Positions 8,923-16,278 of a DNA stretch of 64,000 nucleotides are shown piece by piece; the stretch's first letter is position 1; every line of letters starts with the position of its first letter. Both the position numbers and the translations under genes were made by a program. The notes under the pieces are model-generated. The model was not told the DNA's origin. It worked only from the letters and a program-made list of their open reading frames with translations, and made no database searches. The stretch covers positions 930,001-994,000 of the forward strand of contig BTVR01000002.1 in assembly GCA_045864775.1 (NCBI GenBank). Direction: 5' to 3'. Source of the DNA: Macondimonas sp045864775. GTDB lineage: Bacteria; Pseudomonadota; Gammaproteobacteria; UBA5335.

Positions 8923-9939
8923 TCCATCGACTTCTGCCCAGGTTAGGCCGGTAATTCATCCGCCTTAGGGAATATCTGAACCAAAGGGTCTGACGCGGTG
9001 GCAACGGTGCGCTGCGGCGCAGACGGCAAGAAAACAACCCGATCGCGCGATCCTTGCCGCGGAATCGACGGGAAATCGCCCGCTCCTGGCCATATCAGGG
9101 GCGCTTCACCGCTTCACAGGCGCAGCTCCCCTGCAGCAGCCAGCAGGCTTCGTCGCATCATCCACAGGCTCGATAGGGCGAACAGGGTGATGATCTGTGC
9201 GGTGGCGGCGGCAGATAAAACTGCCGGCCCGCCTCGGCCACCGTAGTCTCGCTATGGATGATCTCCAGTATCAACGCTGACTTGCGCCGTGCCGTCCACC
9301 GCTCAATCTCATCGTCAATCGCGTTGCTTATTGGAATTTCTTCGCAGGGTCATACTGGGCAGGAAATCAATGGGTCTTTACACGATCTCAATTTCCAGTC
9401 CGGGTCAAGTCACGCGAGAGCGTCACCAGATATTGCAGGCAAGGTCTTAGATGTGCGGGGTGATTCGGTGGGCGATGTCCGACTAAATTTGACGAGTCGA
9501 TCGCTGAGTGCATCAAATTCGGACCGGCTATTCTTGCAAGACCGAGATCCAATATTAGTGTTCGATTTGAGAAAGTTATAACACGATTTGATCTAATATC
9601 TGCAACCTAACAGGCTGCTGTAAACAGACTTTTGGGGCCGCCGCGCCGCTCATGAGTGCAACCTAACTACTGCTTATTGGCTTAAGTCCTTGATTTGTCG
9701 TTTGGCGTGATTGGCAATTTTTGGATTTCAGGCAGTATCGGCGTGAGGCTAATCCTGGAGACTGATTGAGGCCCTTGGTGACCACTCTCAAGACGCCAAA
9801 CAATCATGTTTTACGTCACACCAGCCAGATTTTAATTCGAACGATTACCAGCATTTTTTGGCTTCTGCGCTCACTCATGACACACAGACCTTTGTCTCGA
9901 GGTCTGCTTGGGATCTGGCAATTCGCATAAGCACAATAG
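8923..9939. other. Gene-poor stretch with mobile-element debris
   Basis: I see no convincing gene here. A minus-strand frame ending near 9113 gives a short hydrophobic tail (AQIITLFALSSLWMMRR), possibly the C terminus of a lost membrane protein or transposase. An open frame at 9258-9581 (+) has no recognisable feature. An IS-like end lies near 9606. The arms GTTTGGCGT and ACGCCAAAC (near 9699 and 9791) are inverted. Confidence 0.5.
9601..9667. repeat. 11-bp direct repeat enclosing a solo IS5-like end
   Basis: TGCAACCTAAC occurs at 9601-9611 and 9657-9667. Right after the first CTAA comes CAGGCTGCTGTAAA, which resembles the terminal inverted repeat of the IS5 element at 7262-8588. No transposase remains. 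It is probably a deletion scar or a miniature element. Confidence 0.4.
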
Positions 9940-10617
9940 AATTGGACGCTGGCCTACTACCTGCCGGCCATCCCCTTCGCCATGTGGGCGATCGGCCTTG
10001 TCTCGATGGTGATTCTGTTGTTGGCCTCGCTTGCGGCGGCGCCGTTTGTGGCGATCTCGCAGGCGATTCCGAGTGCCGAGCATGGGATGTTTGGGCCGGC
10101 GCGGTCTAGCTATCTGTTGCTGATGACGATCTTCATTCGTCCGCCGATGATGGTGGTGGGTTTTGCCATTGCGGTCATTCTGATGACCGGTGCCGGCAGG
10201 ATGATCTCCTATGCGTTTTCGACCTTCTATGCCGGTGCCGAGGCGGGGCAATTTTCAGGGGTCATCTCGGGGATCTCGATGGTGGTGCTGGTGGGCGGGC
10301 TGATGTTGGTGATTGCCCACATCATGTTTTCGCTGCCGAACCGGCTGACGGAGGCGGTGACGCGGTACATCGGTCAGGGCCAGCCGTCGCTTGGCGACGA
10401 GACGGAGGACTCGCGCATCAAGGGGCAGGTGGGCGGCGTGGCCCACACCATGACCAACACGGTGACGGGCGCCATGCGCCGTCCGGGCGGCTCTTTGGAA
10501 GGCGTGCCGGGCACCAGGCCGGGCGGCCGGCGCACGCCTGCGGCGGACCTCATGCAGCATGATGCGGGAGGGATCGAGGGTAGGGGGAAGGGCGGGGGCG
10601 GATCAGGCAAAGCATGA
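9940..10617 (+). pseudogene. C-terminal remnant of a DotA/TraY-like conjugation membrane protein
   Basis: The frame is open from just after a stop at 9937-9939, reads WTLAYYLPAIPFAMWAIGL and continues to 10617. It has three hydrophobic segments and a Gly-rich polar tail. In IncI-type conjugation systems TraY/DotA are large polytopic proteins ending in such a region (about 700-1000 residues in full). Here only about 225 residues remain and no upstream part or partner genes are present. A strong terminator follows. Assignment rests on motif resemblance only. Confidence 0.55.
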
Positions 10618-10625
10618 CGCAAAAG

Positions 10626-10655
10626 AAAAGGCCCATCGTGCGATGGGCCTTTTTT
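10626..10655. terminator. Rho-independent terminator, usable in both directions
   Basis: The stem AAAAGGCCCATCG pairs perfectly with CGATGGGCCTTTT around a 2-base loop, with T-runs on both strands. It sits between the convergent TraY-like remnant (+) and the small gene at 10672-10968 (-). Confidence 0.9.
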
Positions 10656-10671
10656 CTGCACCACGCGCTGT

Positions 10672-10968
10672 TTATCTTGGCGGGTCGGTAAGCGTCACGC
10701 CGCGATCCGCAGCCAATTTGTCCAGATAGTCGTTGACCGAATCGCGATCCATGGTGCGTCCCTTGAAAGCGCGAATCGTATCCAGATAGATACCCGTCCG
10801 CGTCATCCACTCATCCCGCTGCGCGGCGATCCGCTTGAGCGTCTCGTACAGCTTGATGTAATCGCTCTCAAGGACCACGGCAGGCTGTTCCGGCTGCTTG
10901 GTGTGACGCCGTGCCCACGCGAGGCCCGCATCGACCGACGCATCCAGAAGTTCGTTGAAGTTGCTCAT
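10672..10968 (-). CDS. Hypothetical protein
   Basis: A 98-residue soluble protein that I do not recognise. It is predicted to be mostly helical, with a charged middle (LYETLKRIAAQRDEWMTRTG) and a C-terminal helix. ATG follows GGCAGGCGATC, a weak ribosome site. It converges on the terminator at 10626. Because it neighbours the conjugation remnant, it may be an accessory gene of a former conjugative element. Confidence 0.55.
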   Translation of the reverse strand: MSNFNELLDASVDAGLAWARRHTKQPEQPAVVLESDYIKLYETLKRIAAQRDEWMTRTGIYLDTIRAFKGRTMDRDSVNDYLDKLAADRGVTLTDPPR

Positions 10969-11275
10969 GATCGCCTGCCTTTGCCGGTCCTTGTTCCGGC
11001 TTCGAGTTCCAAAATCGGAACTATGACCATCACGCTACACAGAAGTGCCATGTCGTGTCAAGGGGTACTCTGGCGTGGGGCGAGGGGAGATCGCGGCGCT
11101 GGCGGCGCGTGGGGAGGTCTGGGTGGAAGGTGGTAGAGAACCGACGAGCCAAGAACCAGAAGGCTGTGGCCGCCTGTTTTAATGGCTGGATGCGCCTGCC
11201 GTGGGCCGCGAGTTGCCGGAAGCGCCTTGAGATGCAAGCGACATTCTTTGGCAAAGCGCGATCCATGCGCACACC
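10969..11275. other. Intergenic stretch, no gene seen
   Basis: It holds the upstream region of the minus-strand gene at 10672-10968 and the first copy of a 17-bp direct repeat (11221-11237). The short plus-strand frame 11055-11279 is Arg/Trp-rich and looks non-coding. Confidence 0.5.
11221..11237. repeat. 17-bp direct repeat, copy upstream of vapBC
   Basis: AGCGCCTTGAGATGCAA here is identical to 11989-12005. The two copies bracket the AbrB/PIN pair exactly, suggesting that the pair arrived as a cassette or was duplicated at the boundary. The second copy lies just before the Fic start codon at 12010. Confidence 0.7.
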
Positions 11276-11304
11276 TTGACGGTAATTGAAAATCCCATTA
11301 CTGT
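11276..11304 (+). promoter_or_regulatory. Candidate vapBC promoter
   Basis: TTGACG (11276-11281) and TACTGT (11299-11304) are separated by 17 bases. GTAAT and ATTAC form an inverted repeat (11282-11286 and 11297-11301) within and beside the spacer. It could be the operator through which the AbrB-type antitoxin represses its own operon. Confidence 0.5.
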
Positions 11305-11328
11305 GAGTGAGGCGAATAGGAGGCTGCG

Positions 11329-11595
11329 ATGGCATCGCTTGCGGTCACAGTGAAAGGGCAGGTCACGCTGAAGCGGGACTTGTTGCAGCATCTCGGCATC
11401 AAGCCGGGGGAACGAGTCGAGTTTGAAAAACTGCCGGGCGGCGAGATAAAGATGCGCGCGGTGCGCCCAAGAGGCACGATTGACGGCTTCATCCATGCGC
11501 TGGACGGCAAGGTGAAACTCGAAAAGCCGATCAGCATCGACGAGATGAACGACATCATCGCCGCCGGTTGGGCGGGCGAACTGGCCGACGATTGA
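11329..11595 (+). CDS. AbrB/SpoVT-fold antitoxin (VapB-like)
   Basis: An 88-residue protein with an N-terminal swapped-hairpin AbrB domain (VTVKGQVTLKRDLLQHLGIKPG, about residues 6-27) that binds operator DNA. The C-terminal tail would wrap the toxin. The ribosome site AGGAGG is well placed upstream. It overlaps the following PIN-domain gene by 4 bases, the usual arrangement for an antitoxin and its toxin. The binding partner is inferred from position. Confidence 0.82.
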   Translation: MASLAVTVKGQVTLKRDLLQHLGIKPGERVEFEKLPGGEIKMRAVRPRGTIDGFIHALDGKVKLEKPISIDEMNDIIAAGWAGELADD

Positions 11596-11990
11596 ACATC
11601 ACCGCCGACACCAATGTGCTGGCCCGCGCCATCCTGCAAGACGATGCCGCGCAATGCCGCACCGCGCGCAAGTTGCTCAAGGACGCCAAGCTGATCGCCG
11701 TGTCGCTGCCATCGCTGTGCGAGTTGGTGTGGCTGCTGCGACAGGGGGCCAAGCTGTCGAAAGAGGATGTGGCCGTAGCCATCCGGGCGCTCTTGAGCGC
11801 GGACAATGTGGTCATGAATCGCCCCGCCGTGGAGTCCGGGCTTGCGCTGCTGGAAGCCGGAGGCGACTTCGCAGACGGCATCATGGCGCATGAGGGTAGG
11901 TGGCTGGGCGGCGAAGTCTTCGTGTCCTTCGACAAGAGGGCGGTTGCGCTGCTGTCCATGCAGGGCGTGGTCGCCAAGCTACTGATGTAG
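11592..11990 (+). CDS. PIN-domain ribonuclease toxin (VapC-like)
   Basis: A 132-residue PIN-domain protein. TTG at 11592 overlaps the antitoxin stop (TTGA), and this is the best start; the frame is open from 11568. ITADTNVLARAI holds the first metal-binding Asp, E is present in SLCELVW, and GGDFADGIMA plus FVSFDKRAV hold the later acidic residues. VapC toxins cleave tRNA or rRNA. It is flanked by 17-bp direct repeats. Confidence 0.82.
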   Translation: MNITADTNVLARAILQDDAAQCRTARKLLKDAKLIAVSLPSLCELVWLLRQGAKLSKEDVAVAIRALLSADNVVMNRPAVESGLALLEAGGDFADGIMAHEGRWLGGEVFVSFDKRAVALLSMQGVVAKLLM

Positions 11991-12005
11991 CGCCTTGAGA
12001 TGCAA
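11989..12005. repeat. 17-bp direct repeat, copy downstream of vapBC
   Basis: Identical to 11221-11237. It overlaps the end of the PIN-domain gene (TAG stop) and precedes the Fic gene start at 12010. Confidence 0.7.
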
Positions 12006-12009
12006 ACCC

Positions 12010-12822
12010 ATGCTCGATCTCGCTGAACTGCTGCGCCGCGTCGATCAGCGCAAGGCTGAGTTGGACGCGCATCGCCCATTGCCGCCGCTTACGGCTGAGT
12101 CGTTGCGAGAGAAGCTGGCGCTCGACTGGACCTACAACTCGAATGCGATTGAGGGCAACACGCTCACGTTGCGGGAAACCAAGGTCGTGCTCGAAGATGG
12201 ACTCACGATCGAAAAGAGATCCGTGCGCGAGCATCTTGATGCGATCAACCATCATGAGGCCATCCACTTCGTGGACGAGTTGGTCTCGAAAGTTGAGGAC
12301 ATCAACGAGCAGAACATCAAGGCCATCCACCAGTTGGTCCTGAACAGGATCGACAGCCCGGCTGCCGGAGCGTACAGAACCGCAAACGTCCTGATTACCG
12401 GCGCTGGCTTCGTTCCGCCAGACCATTTCCATCTTCGGGAGGAAATGGCGGGACTGCTTGAGTGGCACAAATCGGATGCACGGATGCTGCATCCGATTGA
12501 CCGGGCGGCGCAGTTGCACACCCGATTTGTTGAGATCCATCCATTCAAGGACGGCAACGGACGGACGGCCCGTTTGTTGCTGAATCTCGAACTCATGAGA
12601 GATGGGTATCCGGTTGCCATCATTCTTCGCGAGGACCGTCTCGAATACTTCGACGCGCTCGAAAAGGCGTGTGTGGAGCGCGATTACAGCGACTTCACGC
12701 GCATGGTGGCTCGCTGTGTCGCACGAAGCCTCGACCTGTACCTTGAGGTTGTAACCGGAAAGAAGCCTGATCCGCTGGATCTGGACGGCAGCGGCGAGCA
12801 ACACCTTCCAGCCTTGAGATAG
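12010..12822 (+). CDS. Fic family protein (class II, intact active site)
   Basis: A 270-residue protein with a complete Fic motif HPFKDGNGRTAR (catalytic His177) and an N-terminal inhibitory helix of the type S44-x-x-x-E48-G, in NSNAIEGN. Such proteins transfer AMP to target-protein hydroxyls and hold themselves inactive through the Glu. The start ATG 12010 gives the usual N terminus; the frame is open to a TTG at 11995. It follows vapBC closely on the same strand. The target is unknown. Confidence 0.88.
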   Translation: MLDLAELLRRVDQRKAELDAHRPLPPLTAESLREKLALDWTYNSNAIEGNTLTLRETKVVLEDGLTIEKRSVREHLDAINHHEAIHFVDELVSKVEDINEQNIKAIHQLVLNRIDSPAAGAYRTANVLITGAGFVPPDHFHLREEMAGLLEWHKSDARMLHPIDRAAQLHTRFVEIHPFKDGNGRTARLLLNLELMRDGYPVAIILREDRLEYFDALEKACVERDYSDFTRMVARCVARSLDLYLEVVTGKKPDPLDLDGSGEQHLPALR

Positions 12823-12903
12823 ACGCGGGACCGCCTGTATCCCGGAAGCGATTGAAGCGCGACTTTTTGTCGCTGGCGTTTTGCTATGCTGGTCGTGCGT
12901 TGG

Positions 12904-13250
12904 GACTGCCTCGCTTAAATGCGGGGGTGAAAAGTTGTCGCGGGCCTTCCGCTTGGCGGCCTCATCTGGACTGTCCCGCGCAAGCGGGAGTGGAAAATAC
13001 GGATAGAACTCGTTTCGCGCCCGATGACTGTCCCGCGTTCGCGCGGGAGTGAAAAAAGCAAGTGCCCAATGCATCAGGTGACCGACTGACTGTCCCGCGA
13101 AAGCGGGAGTGAAAAGATCATGTTGAGTTAGAGAACCATCGACCTTTTGAACTGCGCCAGCCGGAAGGCTGGTGGTGGAAATGCGTAATCAGGCTGATCT
13201 GGCTCGACCGCAACAAGTAATGCGCCGCGCCACAAGCGCGGTGGTGGTAA
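12904..13250. repeat. Cluster A of palindromic repeats (REP-like), plus orientation
   Basis: Four units share the core CTGTCCCGCGNAAGCGGGAG followed by TGAAAA or TGGAAAA. They start at 12904 (degenerate), 12969, 13026 and 13088. Two looser relatives start at 13149 and 13219. The spacing is 57-71 bases. Stems vary with compensating changes (GCGAAAGC, GCGTTCGCGC), so the hairpin rather than the exact sequence is conserved. No protein gene lies in 12823-13248. Confidence 0.75.
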
Positions 13251-13410
13251 CGAAAAACTGCAACTCGATCCGGCGACGGACGCTGCCGTTCGCCGGTTCG
13301 CCAGATTGATCGCGGCCAGCGATGATGTGGCGGCGATCATCGTTTACGGCAGCCGTGCGTGCGACGACTTCGGCCCACTGGACCCTGCGGAGAAAACCAA
13401 TGGGCAATGA
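13249..13410 (+). pseudogene. Fragment of a minimal nucleotidyltransferase (MNT-like)
   Basis: A short open frame reads VAAIIVYGSRACDDFGP and stops at 13408-13410. IVYGSRA matches the start of the G-S nucleotidyltransferase motif of MNT/AbiEii-like enzymes. The Asp-x-Asp metal site that should follow is lost, and no start codon is visible because a palindromic repeat abuts the 5' end. It overlaps the XRE gene start by 11 bases. It is probably a decayed HEPN/MNT or similar toxin-system gene. Confidence 0.5.
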
Positions 13411-13681
13411 GCGATTTTCCAGCGTATGGGACGCCATCGAGGACACCCCGGAGGAAGCCGGAAACATGCGACTGAGGTCGGATCTGATGGTGTCCTTGAA
13501 GGAGCACATGACCCGCGCCGGGCTGAGTCAGACGCAGGCTGCCGCGCTTTTCGGTGTGACCCAGCCGCGCATTTCCGATCTTGTGCGCGGCAAGATCAAC
13601 CTGTTCAGTCTCGATGCGCTGGTGAATATGGCGACAGCCGCCGGACTCCGCATCGAAATGCGGGTCTTTGAGGCGGCGTGA
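13400..13681 (+). CDS. XRE-family HTH protein, antitoxin-like
   Basis: A 93-residue protein with a helix-turn-helix (GLSQTQAAALFGVTQPRISDLVRGK) in its second half. The start ATG 13400 has GGAG upstream; the longer frame from 13322 is not preferred. Size and domain match HigA-type antitoxins or autorepressors. It overlaps the next gene by 4 bases (GTGA). The expected toxin is not recognisable: upstream is only a nucleotidyltransferase fragment, downstream is an unknown gene. Confidence 0.72.
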   Translation: MGNERFSSVWDAIEDTPEEAGNMRLRSDLMVSLKEHMTRAGLSQTQAAALFGVTQPRISDLVRGKINLFSLDALVNMATAAGLRIEMRVFEAA

Positions 13682-13962
13682 AGCGCCGCCAAAGCCAGAC
13701 CGCCGCCTTGCTGCGCGAGCGCCGCGCTTTCGAAGCGCAGGCCAAGCGTGATTGTCTTGCGCTCAACGAAGCAGCCCGCGATCCGAACAGCGACGAGGCG
13801 TCGGTTATGCGCGAGCTTGTCGCGATGTTGGACGATCCGAGCTATTGGGAGGACTGGACGCCATGCCAGAAGATCCCGAATTCTCCTTGCCGGAACGTCT
13901 GCGCGTCCTACAGGACGGACAGGCGCGCATCGAGCGTGCGGCGCCCGGATCTGCACCCATGA
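13678..13962 (+). CDS. Hypothetical protein, coupled to the XRE gene
   Basis: GTG 13678 overlaps the XRE stop, indicating translational coupling. The first ~60 residues look coding (charged, helical, ending DDPSYWEDW). The last ~35 residues overlap the start of the next gene in another frame and are of low quality, so a frameshift near 13865 may have extended the frame artificially. I do not recognise the family. Confidence 0.45.
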   Translation: MKRRQSQTAALLRERRAFEAQAKRDCLALNEAARDPNSDEASVMRELVAMLDDPSYWEDWTPCQKIPNSPCRNVCASYRTDRRASSVRRPDLHP

Positions 13963-14180
13963 AATGCCCGACCTGCGGCGCGGCTGAACTGGTCCGCGAC
14001 ACGCGCGACCTGTCCTACACCCACAACGGCGAGACGACCGTGATTCCAGCGGTAACGGCGGACTTCTGTCCTGCGTGCGGCGAGTCCATCACCGACAAGG
14101 AAGAAACCGAGCGCGTCATGCGGGAGATGCTGGCGTTCGACAGGCGGGTCGGGAGAGATGGGCAGGAAGGGCTTAAATAA
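13863..14180 (+). CDS. MqsA/YgiT-type zinc-finger protein without the HTH domain
   Basis: A 105-residue protein whose core starts MKCPTCGAAELVRDTRDLSY and ends with CPACGESI, the two CxxC pairs of the MqsA N-terminal zinc domain that binds the toxin. Full MqsA is about 131 residues with a C-terminal HTH; here the protein ends 40 residues after the second CxxC. ATG 13863 has GGGAGG upstream; ATG 13959 would give the classical short form. No MqsR-type toxin is seen beside it. Confidence 0.6.
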   Translation: MPEDPEFSLPERLRVLQDGQARIERAAPGSAPMKCPTCGAAELVRDTRDLSYTHNGETTVIPAVTADFCPACGESITDKEETERVMREMLAFDRRVGRDGQEGLK

Positions 14181-14274
14181 CAAGTGGTTGTAATGCTTGT
14201 TTGTTTCCTGTTTGCCGCGAGAGTTCCGGGAGTGGCTTCATGGCGACGATGATTCCATCACCATAATGTCCTAC

Positions 14275-14303
14275 TTGAGTAGGATCAATGATCCTACTAG
14301 AAT
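14275..14303 (+). promoter_or_regulatory. mazEF promoter with a palindromic operator in the spacer
   Basis: TTGAGT (-35, 14275-14280) and TAGAAT (-10, 14298-14303) are exactly 17 bases apart. The spacer contains the perfect 15-base palindrome AGGATCAATGATCCT (14281-14295). A second inverted pair, TCCTAC/GTAGGA (14269-14284), overlaps the -35. A bound antitoxin here would block RNA polymerase, giving autorepression. Confidence 0.72.
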
Positions 14304-14330
14304 AGTACACCTGACCGATGGGAGGTTGTC

Positions 14331-14579
14331 ATGCTTCAAACGCTGCGCAAAGCCGGTGGCTCGCTCGTCATGACGGTGCCAAAGACGTTCATTGACCAGA
14401 ATGGTCTGCGTGAGGGCGCCCAAGTAGAGCTTCATCTCATGGGGAGGAAGATGACGGTAGAGGTGCCGACCCGCCCGCGCTACAGGCTGGCCGACCTGAT
14501 GGCCGAGATGCCGGAAGGACTGCCGCGAGTCGAGGGCTGGGATGAGATTCCCTCCGTTGGACTGGAACTCGGTCGATGA
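14331..14579 (+). CDS. mazE: MazE-like AbrB-fold antitoxin
   Basis: An 82-residue antitoxin. LRKAGGSLVMTVPKTFIDQ (residues about 4-22) is the AbrB/MazE DNA-binding hairpin, and the acidic C-terminal tail (GLPRVEGWDEIPSVG) is the toxin-binding part. It is preceded by GGGAGG and by a palindromic promoter, and overlaps mazF by 4 bases (ATGA). It is a close functional analogue of the pair at 36442-37031 but not a recent copy: the proteins differ throughout. Confidence 0.85.
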   Translation: MLQTLRKAGGSLVMTVPKTFIDQNGLREGAQVELHLMGRKMTVEVPTRPRYRLADLMAEMPEGLPRVEGWDEIPSVGLELGR

Positions 14580-14917
14580 GGTATCTGCCGAACCGTGGCG
14601 ACATCGTTCATCTTGATTTCGACCCATCGTCTGGCCATGAGATGAAAGGCCCGCATTTCGGGCTTGTTCTGAGCGGCAAGGTCTTTAACCAGTCGGGTCT
14701 GGCGATGATTTGCCCGATTTCGCAGGGGGCCGCTGCCCGGACCTACGGGACGGTGGTAACACTGATGGGATCTGGAACCGACACGCAGGGCGCCGTGCAT
14801 TGCCACCAACTGAAATCACTGGACTGGCGCGCACGCAATGCGCGTCTCAAGGAAACCGCGCCGCAGCCTATCGTCGATGAAGCCTTGGCGCGGATTGAGG
14901 CCATCCTGTTTGAGTAA
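14576..14917 (+). CDS. mazF: MazF/PemK-family mRNA interferase toxin
   Basis: 113 residues with PNRGDIVHLDFDPSSGHEMKG at the N terminus, the MazF opening with the basic/acidic active-site loop, and CPISQ in the middle. The family cleaves mRNA at short sequences and is neutralised by MazE. It is translationally coupled to mazE. Confidence 0.88.
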   Translation: MRYLPNRGDIVHLDFDPSSGHEMKGPHFGLVLSGKVFNQSGLAMICPISQGAAARTYGTVVTLMGSGTDTQGAVHCHQLKSLDWRARNARLKETAPQPIVDEALARIEAILFE

Positions 14918-14937
14918 GCGGCTCGGCCTTTCGGAGC

Positions 14938-15090
14938 GACTCCCGCCTTGCGGCGGGACATTGGATAACCTATCGCGCGTTTGTAACCCAAACCGTTTTT
15001 CCACTCCCGCGCGAGCGCGGGACAGTCTTTGGATTCGAGGATCGAGGCGGCTTTTGGCTCTTTCCACTCCCGCCTTACGGCGGGACATTC
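14938..15090. repeat. Cluster B of palindromic repeats, inverted relative to cluster A
   Basis: Three units (about 14938-14962, 14996-15027 and 15061-15090) carry the core ACTCCCGC...GCGGGACA, the reverse complement of cluster A at 12904. The spacing is 63-64 bases. Clusters A and B face each other across the XRE, MqsA-like and MazEF genes. Confidence 0.75.
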
Positions 15091-15216
15091 CATTCGCAGA
15101 TCGATTTTACCAAATCGAACGCGCCGTTTTGGGCGGGTGGACGCTGGCGTCTCGGATTAGCAGCCGCCCACCGCATCCGCCAAAAAACGACGCGCCGCTT
15201 CTGGCATCATAATCCT

Positions 15217-16011
15217 ATGACCGACCCCGACACGACCCTCTTTGATGCACTCGGCTTCCGGTGGGACCGCTCGGCGGTGCCCGCCGAGATCCCGCAGCGT
15301 TCGCCGGAGCGTGCCTGTTTTCGGTTGCACAAGATGCTGGCCGAGTTCGTGTGGGATGCCGGTGTTCTGGAAGGCAATCCGATCACGTTCCCGCAGGTCC
15401 AGACCTTGCTGGATGGCGTCACGGTCGGCGGTCATCGGCTGTCGGATCAGGAGCAGATCCTCAATCTGGCGGAAAGCACCAAACGCCTGTTGAAGCTGGT
15501 CCGCTCGGGTGAGTTCGCATTGTCCAAGCCGGTGTTCGTCGAGTTGAACGGCATCCTCGCCCGGAACGAGTCGCTGGAATGGGGCGTGTTTCGCGGCGAA
15601 GGACGAGAGACGAACTACACGCCGGATGTCGCGCTTGGCGAGCATGGGCGCCATACACCGCTGCCCGGCGCGCCGGAACTCAACCGGGTGTTCGCGGATG
15701 GCGTGGGCGCGCTGCAAGCGTGCGAGCCGTTCGAGCGGGCGACCGCGTTCTTCCTGTTCGGCGCCTTGCAGCAGTTCTTTTTCGACGGCAACAAGCGCAC
15801 CTCGCGCCTCATGATGAACGGCGCGCTCATGGCGCACGGCATGGATGCGATCAGCATCCCCGCCGCCAGCGCGCGGGCGTTCAACGAAAAGATGGTGCGC
15901 TTCTATCTCTCCAAGGACGCCACCGAGATGATGGCCTTCCTCGTCCAGTGCCACCCCGATGGGGCACGGATCGCGCACGGCGGCGACGATGAGTCGTCTG
16001 GACCGCGCTGA
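15217..16011 (+). CDS. Fic family protein with a degenerate catalytic motif
   Basis: 264 residues. An inhibitory-type helix (GVLEGNPITFPQV, residues about 49-61) precedes a Fic core. The motif reads QFFFDGNKRTSR: the catalytic His of HPFxDGN(G/K)R is replaced by Gln186 and the Pro by Phe. The nucleotide-binding loop (DGNKR) is kept. AMP transfer by the usual mechanism should be lost, so it may act as a phosphotransferase-like, binding or antitoxin protein. It shares a 1-base TGATG junction with the next gene. Confidence 0.78.
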   Translation: MTDPDTTLFDALGFRWDRSAVPAEIPQRSPERACFRLHKMLAEFVWDAGVLEGNPITFPQVQTLLDGVTVGGHRLSDQEQILNLAESTKRLLKLVRSGEFALSKPVFVELNGILARNESLEWGVFRGEGRETNYTPDVALGEHGRHTPLPGAPELNRVFADGVGALQACEPFERATAFFLFGALQQFFFDGNKRTSRLMMNGALMAHGMDAISIPAASARAFNEKMVRFYLSKDATEMMAFLVQCHPDGARIAHGGDDESSGPR

Positions 16012-16217
16012 TGATTAAGCCGCTGACCGCCGCTGATCGCGCGGCACTGGACGACCTTCCTGAGTCGGAGTGGTTCGATGTGCTGCACGCGCCCATCGCG
16101 AGACCATCGTACCGATGCGAGCGTCTGGAGGCCGCTGGACTGCTGGAGAGGCGAGTGATCGATGCGGGAATCGCCGATGGCAGCCTCAAGGCGCGCACCG
16201 AGTACCGCCGCCGATAG
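16011..16217 (+). CDS. Small hypothetical protein coupled to the Fic gene
   Basis: 68 residues; its start codon overlaps the Fic stop (TGATG). The middle (PSYRCERLEAAGLLERRVID) resembles the end of a winged-helix unit. Such a small partner next to a Fic gene is often an antitoxin, but I do not recognise this one. Confidence 0.5.
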   Translation: MIKPLTAADRAALDDLPESEWFDVLHAPIARPSYRCERLEAAGLLERRVIDAGIADGSLKARTEYRRR

Positions 16218-16242
16218 AATCGCCAACGAAACCTCAATCCGG

Positions 16243-16265
16243 TATACTTCTCTAAAGTTCTTTAG
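16243..16265 (+). promoter_or_regulatory. Candidate AbiE promoter and operator
   Basis: TATACT (16243-16248) is a good -10. It is followed by the inverted repeat CTAAAG-TT-CTTTAG (16252-16265) directly over the expected start of transcription, 13 bases before the AbiEii-like start codon. I found no good -35. Confidence 0.4.
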
Positions 16266-16278
16266 GGAAACGACCGGA

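Noticed and set aside
9258..9581. A 107-residue plus-strand frame
   Set aside because: No recognisable motif, no ribosome site and no coding-like composition in a debris-rich stretch.
12904..13116. A short CRISPR array (about 28-base repeats with 57-65-base period)
   Set aside because: Repeats differ from each other within the stem and loop, more distant relatives follow at 13149 and 13219, the same unit occurs inverted at 14938-15090, and there are no cas genes. REP-like palindromes explain this better.
11221..15090. An integron cassette array with attC sites
   Set aside because: The palindromes lack recognisable GTTRRRY core sites, do not follow each gene, and no integron integrase is present.
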